Shown: positions 59,235-64,000 of the stretch, in pieces | Layout: each line of letters starts with the position of its first letter | How positions within the stretch are numbered: the stretch's first letter is position 1 | Assembly (NCBI RefSeq): GCF_000721105.1 | Contig: NZ_JOEV01000014.1 | Location: 124,001 to 188,000 of the forward strand | Length of the DNA: 64,000 nt | Direction of reading: 5' to 3' | Origin: Streptomyces cellulosae | Lineage (GTDB): Bacteria > Actinomycetota > Actinomycetes > Streptomycetales > Streptomycetaceae | Position numbers and translations under genes: made by a program | Notes under the pieces: model-generated | What the model was told of the DNA's origin: nothing | The model's input: the letters and a program-made list of their open reading frames with translations, nothing else | Database searches by the model: none

Positions 59235-60731
59235 TCACCGGTACTCCGACAGCCTGCGACCGATGCCCAGCACCGCGCCGGCGGCGCCCAGGACCGCCAG
59301 GACGGCCGCGCCCGCCGACAACCCGGTCATCGCGCCCAGGCCGTCACCGGCCGCCTGCCTGAACTCGGCCGTCTCGTGGTCGATGGCGTCGGAGAGGTGG
59401 TCGTCGACACTGTCGAAGCACTCGCCGGTCGCGTCCTTGGGGCCGATCACCTTGGCCAGCGCGTTCGCGTAGTTGCCGTTCTCGTCCTCGGCGCGGGCCG
59501 CGCCGTGGCGGTCCTTCCACACCTTCATGTTGCCGACGGCCGCGGTGACCGGCTTCTCGCCGGTGGCGTCGTCGGCGAGCTTCTGCGCCTCGGCGAGCCT
59601 CTTGCCGAGGGCGTCCATGTCGGTCCTGAAGTCGTAGTCGTAGGCGTCCACGGTCCTGTCGCCCACCTGCTTGGTCTCGGCGCCGCGGGACACCAGCGTC
59701 AGGTTCTCGTTGCCGCGGGCCTTGAGGGAGGCGATGCGGGCGTCGTGCAGCACGTTCAGCGACAGGACGCCGTGGTTGTAGGAGCCCTTGAGGTCCGAGC
59801 GGGCGACGCTGTGCCCGACGACCAGCCAGAGCAGCACCACCGTGGCGGTGGCCGTGGCGGCGACCAGGCCCTGGTTCAGCACCCGGTTGGTGCGCCGGTA
59901 GCTGCGGTGCTGGGCCCAGCCGAGACCCGCGAGCGACAGGACGCCGAGGCCGATCGCCGCCCACGGGTAGGGCGTGGCGTCCGCGTAGTCGGCGCGCAGC
60001 CGCTGGTTCTCGCTGGTGTGGAGGACCTCGGCCTGCGGGAGCATCTGCTTCTGCATCTTCTCGTTGGCGTACCGCAGATACGCGCCGCCGACCGGGAAGC
60101 CCTGCCGGTTGTAGGTCCGGGCCCGCTCGATGAGGCCCTTGTACTCGGGAAGGAGCCGGTTGAGCCGGGCCACCGTGGCCGCCGCCGGGGAGCCGGGGTC
60201 GGAGTTGGTGGCGGCCTCGACCAGCCCCTCGGCGGCGTTGTCGATGTCCGTCTCGTACCGCTTGCGGGTGTCGGCCGACTCCTGGCCGCCGGCCAGGAAG
60301 CCGCTCGACGCGGCGGTGTTGGCGTCGGCGAGCGAGCGGTAGATGTCCGCCGCGGCGGAGCTGAGCGGCTGGCTGTTGTTCAGCACGTCGTCGGCGGCGG
60401 CCGACCGGTCCGCCATCTGCCAGGCGGTGACGGCGCCGAAGGCGACGACGAGGAGAGCGAGGAGGGCACCGATGATGCGCAGCCGGCCGGGTTCGGTGGT
60501 GGCCGCCGCGCGCAGCCGGTCGGCACCCTCGACGAAGGCGGTACGCCGAACCTGCGGCGGGAGGGGGGGAGCGGGACGGCCGGAACCGACGGGCGGGCCC
60601 TGCCGGCCGGACGCGGCGGGCCGGCCTCGCTGTTCCGGCGGGCCCGGCTGCGGCGGCATCGCCGGCATCGTGGGCACGCCCGGTACCGGCGGCGGTGGTG
60701 GTGCCGCACTGCTCTTCGGCGGGTGTGTCAC
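59235..60731 (-). CDS. glnX: GlnX-like four-helix membrane sensor
   Basis: A 498-residue membrane protein. A Pro-rich cytoplasmic N-terminus (1-75) leads to TM1 (about 84-105). An extracytoplasmic helical domain (about 106-258) sits before TM2 (about 260-278) and TM3 (about 298-320). A second outer domain (about 321-465) sits before TM4 (about 470-492). The outer helices resemble chemoreceptor-type four-helix bundles. Upstream of glnH and pknG it occupies the GlnX position known from Corynebacterium and Mycobacterium. GTG at 60731 has GGGGGAGG 7 bases upstream, the strongest ribosome site of the operon. Confidence 0.82.
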   Translation of the reverse strand: MTHPPKSSAAPPPPPVPGVPTMPAMPPQPGPPEQRGRPAASGRQGPPVGSGRPAPPLPPQVRRTAFVEGADRLRAAATTEPGRLRIIGALLALLVVAFGAVTAWQMADRSAAADDVLNNSQPLSSAAADIYRSLADANTAASSGFLAGGQESADTRKRYETDIDNAAEGLVEAATNSDPGSPAAATVARLNRLLPEYKGLIERARTYNRQGFPVGGAYLRYANEKMQKQMLPQAEVLHTSENQRLRADYADATPYPWAAIGLGVLSLAGLGWAQHRSYRRTNRVLNQGLVAATATATVVLLWLVVGHSVARSDLKGSYNHGVLSLNVLHDARIASLKARGNENLTLVSRGAETKQVGDRTVDAYDYDFRTDMDALGKRLAEAQKLADDATGEKPVTAAVGNMKVWKDRHGAARAEDENGNYANALAKVIGPKDATGECFDSVDDHLSDAIDHETAEFRQAAGDGLGAMTGLSAGAAVLAVLGAAGAVLGIGRRLSEYR

Positions 60732-60944
60732 TGTTGACCTCCCCCATGGTCATCCATCGCCGCAAGTATCGCTGCCGGGACTGACATCCGCACCGGCCTT
60801 CGCTGGATCTTGATCGGATCGCAGTGAACACCGCCGGCGGCCTGACCGCGCCCCCTGCGCACAACCTCCCGCGCACAACCCCTTGCCCATCAATACGCTG
60901 TCGGAATCGGTTCGGTTCCAGGCATCCCGTGGGGAAGCGCGCTG

Positions 60945-61913
60945 TTACGCGAAGTACGCCCGCAACCGCTCGTGCGCCTCCTCCCGCGCCCCCGCGCGGT
61001 CCAGCCCCAGCAGCGCAGCGCCCAGGACCGGGGGCGCGGTCACCACCCGCGGGACCGCCTTGGGGGCCCGGGCCGCCAGCAGGTCCCGTACGCCGTCGTC
61101 GAGTTGGGGGTGCCGGGCGGCCAGCACGCCGCCGCCCAGGACCACCGGTGTCTCCTCCTCCAGCAGGTCGATCCGCGTCAGCGCCACCGTCGCCATGGTC
61201 ACCACCTCGTCGGCGAGACGGTCGACGAGCGACCGGGCGACCGGGTCGCCGTCGGCGGCCGTGGCGAACAGCACGGGGGTCAGCTCGTGCCGCCGGGCGG
61301 ACTCGACGTGCTCCAGGTGCAGGGCCTCGACGAGCGCGTACATGGAGGTGAGCCCGAAGTGGGCGGGAAGCGTCCGTGCCAGTGCCGTGGGTGCCCCGCG
61401 GCCGTCCTCCGCGCGGGAGGCGTGCCACATGGCCTCCTCCGCCAGGCCCCAGCCGCCGCCCCAGTCGCCGGAGATCCGGCCGAGCGCGGGGAAGCGGGCG
61501 GTGCGGCCGTCGGGGCGCATGCCGACGCAGTTGATGCCCGCGCCGCACACGACGGCGACCCCGCGCGGCTCGGTGACGCCGGCCCGCAGCACCGCGAAGG
61601 TGTCGTTGCGGACCTGCGTACCAGCTCCCCACGCGCGGGCCTGCAGCGCGGCCGCCAACTGCTCCTCCTCCACGGGGAAGTCGGCGTTGGCGAGACAGGC
61701 GGAGACGTGGTCGACCGACGTGACGCCGGCCGCGGCGAACGCCCGCTCCACCGCGTCCGCGACCTCGTCCACCGCCGCCCGGACGCCCACCGCCGGTGGC
61801 CGGAACCCGCCGCCGCGGGCCGTGGCGAGGACGGTCCCGTCGGCCGCCACGACCGCGACGTCGGTCTTGCTGTTGCCCGCGTCGACGGCGAGGACACTTG
61901 CGGTCAGGCCCAC
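60945..61913 (-). CDS. csnK: BadF/BcrA-type sugar kinase, probable CsnK
   Basis: A 322-residue ASKHA-fold kinase. LAVDAGNSKTDVAVV (phosphate 1), VAVVCGAGINCVGM (phosphate 2) and VVLGGGVLAARHP (adenosine motif) match N-acetylglucosamine/glucosamine kinases. It would phosphorylate an amino sugar entering by the linked transporter. GTG at 61913 overlaps the GH4 gene by 10 bases. The order permease-GH4-kinase matches the S. coelicolor csnE-F-G-H-K chitosan-oligosaccharide operon, as I recall it; the symbol rests on that synteny. Confidence 0.78.
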   Translation of the reverse strand: MGLTASVLAVDAGNSKTDVAVVAADGTVLATARGGGFRPPAVGVRAAVDEVADAVERAFAAAGVTSVDHVSACLANADFPVEEEQLAAALQARAWGAGTQVRNDTFAVLRAGVTEPRGVAVVCGAGINCVGMRPDGRTARFPALGRISGDWGGGWGLAEEAMWHASRAEDGRGAPTALARTLPAHFGLTSMYALVEALHLEHVESARRHELTPVLFATAADGDPVARSLVDRLADEVVTMATVALTRIDLLEEETPVVLGGGVLAARHPQLDDGVRDLLAARAPKAVPRVVTAPPVLGAALLGLDRAGAREEAHERLRAYFA

Positions 61914-63169
61914 GCGAGATGCTCCCGGTTGTGTGCGATCAGCTGGTCGGTGAGGGACTCGGCGTACGCGTACTGACCGACCAGGGGATGGGCCAGCAGG
62001 GCCCGGAAGACCCGGTCACGGCCGCCGTGCAGGGCGGCCGTGAGAGCCAGGTCCTCGTACGCCGTCACGCTCGCCATCAGACCCGCGTACAGCGGGTCCA
62101 CGGTCGGCACGGACAGCGGGGTGGCGCCCTTGTGGCCCACCGCCGCCTGCACCTCGATCACGGCGTCGTCGGGGAGGAAGGAGAGCGTGCCCCGGTTGTA
62201 CGTGTTCACCACCTGGTACGGGCTGCCGCTCCCGCCCAGCAGGCCCGCGGCCAGGTCCACGGCCGCCTCCGAGTAGAAGGCGCCGCCCCGCTCGGCCAGC
62301 AGCTCCGGCTTCTCGTCCAGGGCCGGATCCCCGTACATCTCGAGCAACCGGCGTTCCATCTCGGCCACTTCGGAGGCCCGGGAGGGCTTGGTGCGCTGCT
62401 CCCGTACGACCTCGTCGTGGGCGTAGAAGTAGCGCAGGTAGTAGGACGGGACCACGCCCAGGCGGTCCAGGAGCGGGCGGGGCAGGCGCAGGTCGGCGGC
62501 GATCGCGTCGCCGTACCCGGACAGCAGCTTGGGCAGGACGTCCTCGCCCTCGGGACCGCCCAGGCGTACGCCCGTCTCCCAGGTGAGGTGGTTGAGGCCC
62601 ACGTGGTCGAGGTGGACGTCGGCGGGTGTGACGCCCAGCAGGCCCGCGAACTTGCGCTGGAAGCCGATCGCCACGTTGCACAGACCGACCGCCTTGTGGC
62701 CGGCCTGGAGCAGGGCGCGGGTGACGATCCCGACCGGGTTGGTGAAGTCGATGATCCACGCGTCCGGGTTCGTACGGCGGACCCGCTCGGCGATGTCGAG
62801 CACCACCGGGACCGTCCGCAGCGCCTTGGCCAGGCCGCCCGCACCGGTGGTCTCCTGGCCGACGCAGCCGCACTCCAGGGGCCAGGTCTCGTCCTGCTCG
62901 CGGGCCGCCTGGCCGCCGACGCGGAGCTGGAGCAGCACGGCGTCGGCGCCCTCGACGCCCGCGTCCAGGTCGGAGGTGGTGACGATCCGGCCGCCGTGTC
63001 CCTGCTTGGCGAAGATCCGGCGGGCCAGCCCGCCCACCAGCTCCAGACGGTCGGCTGCCGGGTCGACCAGGACCAGTTCCTCGACCGGCAGGGTGTCACG
63101 CAGACGGGCGAAGCCGTCGACGAGTTCGGGGGTGTAGGTCGAGCCTCCGCCGACCACGGTGAGTTTCAC
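61904..63169 (-). CDS. csnH: GH4-family phospho-glycosidase, probable CsnH
   Basis: A 421-residue NAD- and metal-dependent hydrolase. VKLTVVGGGSTYTPEL is the Rossmann NAD site, FTNPVGIVTRAL follows, GLCNVAIG holds the metal-binding Cys and LDHVGLNHL the metal His. GH4 enzymes cleave glycosides by an oxidation-elimination mechanism and usually act on 6-phosphosugars, here probably glucosamine-type substrates. GTG at 63169 begins the family N-terminus exactly. It sits between a sugar permease and the kinase. Confidence 0.85.
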   Translation of the reverse strand: MKLTVVGGGSTYTPELVDGFARLRDTLPVEELVLVDPAADRLELVGGLARRIFAKQGHGGRIVTTSDLDAGVEGADAVLLQLRVGGQAAREQDETWPLECGCVGQETTGAGGLAKALRTVPVVLDIAERVRRTNPDAWIIDFTNPVGIVTRALLQAGHKAVGLCNVAIGFQRKFAGLLGVTPADVHLDHVGLNHLTWETGVRLGGPEGEDVLPKLLSGYGDAIAADLRLPRPLLDRLGVVPSYYLRYFYAHDEVVREQRTKPSRASEVAEMERRLLEMYGDPALDEKPELLAERGGAFYSEAAVDLAAGLLGGSGSPYQVVNTYNRGTLSFLPDDAVIEVQAAVGHKGATPLSVPTVDPLYAGLMASVTAYEDLALTAALHGGRDRVFRALLAHPLVGQYAYAESLTDQLIAHNREHLAWA

Positions 63170-63258
63170 TGAGGGGTGCCTCGCTTCCAGATGCCCGGGA
63201 CGACGACCATCGGCCGGGGGTCCGGGGGATGCCCCCCGGGAAGATGCTGCATGTCTGC

Positions 63259-64000
63259 CTAACCCTTCACTCCGGTGAGCGTGACGCCCTCGACGAACGC
63301 CTTCTGGGCGAAGAAGAAGACGAGGATCACGGGGGCCATGACCAGCACGGTCGCGGCCATGGTGAGGTTCCAGTCGGTGTGGTGGGCGCCCTTGAACGAC
63401 TCCAGGCCGTAACTGAGGGTCCAGGCGCCCGGGTTCTCCGAGGCGTAGATCTGCGGGCCGAAGTAGTCGTTCCACGCGTAGAAGAACTGGAAGAGCGCGA
63501 CGGCGGCGATACCCGGCTTGGCCATCGGGATGACGACCTTCAACAGGGTCCGCAGATCGCCGCAGCCGTCCACCTTCGCGGCGTCCAGGTACTCGTTCGG
63601 GATCGTCGTCAGGAACTGGCGCAGCAGGAAGATGGAGAACGCGTCACCGAAGGCCATCGGGATGATCAGCGGCCACAGCGTGCCCGACAGGTCCAGCTGC
63701 TTCGCCCAGAACAGGTACATCGGGATGATGACCACCTGCGGCGGCAGCATCATCATCGAGATCACCAGCATCAGGGACAGATTGCGGCCCCGGAAGCGGA
63801 ACTTGGCGAGCGCGTACGCCACGGGAACCGACGACACCACCGTCAGCGCCGTGCCCGCACCCGCGTACAGCAGCGTGTTCCTCCACCAGGTCAGGAAGCC
63901 CGGAGTGTCGAACACCTTCCGGTAGTTGCCCCATTCCCAGGTGTGCGGGATCAGGTCGCGGCTGAGGGCCTGGGTGTCGCTCATCAGCGAGGTCAGCAGG
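63259..64000 (-). CDS. csnG: Sugar ABC transporter permease (MalG type), probable CsnG, partial
   Basis: The last 247 or so residues of a CUT1-type permease; the 5' end lies beyond the window. A methionine at 63984 is internal, since LLTSL precedes it in frame, the usual end of the first helix. Four to five helices and the EAA loop EYLDAAKVDGCGDLRTLLKVVIPMAKP are visible. It should import the sugar processed by the GH4 enzyme and kinase downstream, 89 bases away. Confidence 0.88.
   Translation of the reverse strand, partial: LLTSLMSDTQALSRDLIPHTWEWGNYRKVFDTPGFLTWWRNTLLYAGAGTALTVVSSVPVAYALAKFRFRGRNLSLMLVISMMMLPPQVVIIPMYLFWAKQLDLSGTLWPLIIPMAFGDAFSIFLLRQFLTTIPNEYLDAAKVDGCGDLRTLLKVVIPMAKPGIAAVALFQFFYAWNDYFGPQIYASENPGAWTLSYGLESFKGAHHTDWNLTMAATVLVMAPVILVFFFAQKAFVEGVTLTGVKG

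Overview
The window is high-GC actinobacterial DNA and almost certainly a Streptomyces chromosome. The evidence is strong third-position G/C bias, GTG and TTG starts, four-base ATGA/GTGA gene overlaps, a MelC1/MelC2 tyrosinase pair, the sporulation dynamins DynA/DynB, a second single-strand binding protein (SsbB), a thioester wall protein with a LAETG-type sorting signal, and a chaplin-like wall protein. As I remember it, the order csnG-csnH-csnK, pknG operon, ssbB, dynAB, melC resembles the S. coelicolor SCO2660-SCO2701 core segment read backwards. That comparison is from memory and was not computed here.

Layout. (1) 1-2330: small secreted proteins, a zinc-ribbon protein and an LPQTG-anchored chaplin-like protein. 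(2) 2329-16965: surface polysaccharide region. An ATP-grasp/flavoprotein pair and a secreted GH26 hydrolase lie beside an eight-gene, tightly overlapping minus-strand operon (two GT4 glycosyltransferases, polyprenyl-phosphate sugar transferase, O-antigen-ligase-like polymerase, MurJ/Wzx-like flippase, NodB deacetylase, Wzz-like protein, CelD-like acyltransferase), followed by a secreted surface protein. (3) 17270-21905: small secreted protein, tyrosinase, 2-hydroxyacid dehydrogenase, APC permease. (4) 22399-25061: decayed integrative element in tRNA-Arg(UCU), with 50-bp direct repeats, an integrase stump, a truncated NUDIX gene, and a PadR/membrane-protein cargo pair behind a perfect operator-like palindrome. 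(5) 25407-33038: dynA-dynB, ssbB, thioester wall protein, DUF2637 protein and a small protein. (6) 33388-37751: a second decayed element, bounded by 28-bp direct repeats, inserted 44 bp in front of ettA; it carries an integrase stump, small unknown genes, a GNAT and internal duplications. (7) 37796-40554: ettA, thioesterase, conserved gene. (8) 40873-48017: LacI-controlled sugar ABC transporter with divergent GH32 and a GH1 gene that is broken. (9) 48039-49545: truncated haemoglobin and a PCMT-like methyltransferase. (10) 49561-60731: seven-gene minus-strand signalling operon. (11) 60945-64000: part of a csn-type amino-sugar operon.

The most interesting system is region 10. A GlnX-like four-helix sensor, a GlnH-like solute-binding protein, a coiled-coil protein, PknG kinase, a PP2C phosphatase, a VWA protein and an FHA protein form one run. 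The kinase, phosphatase and FHA protein each carry two CxxC zinc ribbons, which suggests a shared scaffold. Other notable items are the repressor/membrane-protein cargo of island 1, the duplicated A/B repeats and tRNA-Pro-like remnant in island 2, the divergent chaplin, the minisatellite inside dynB, and the small palindromic insertion that breaks the GH1 gene.
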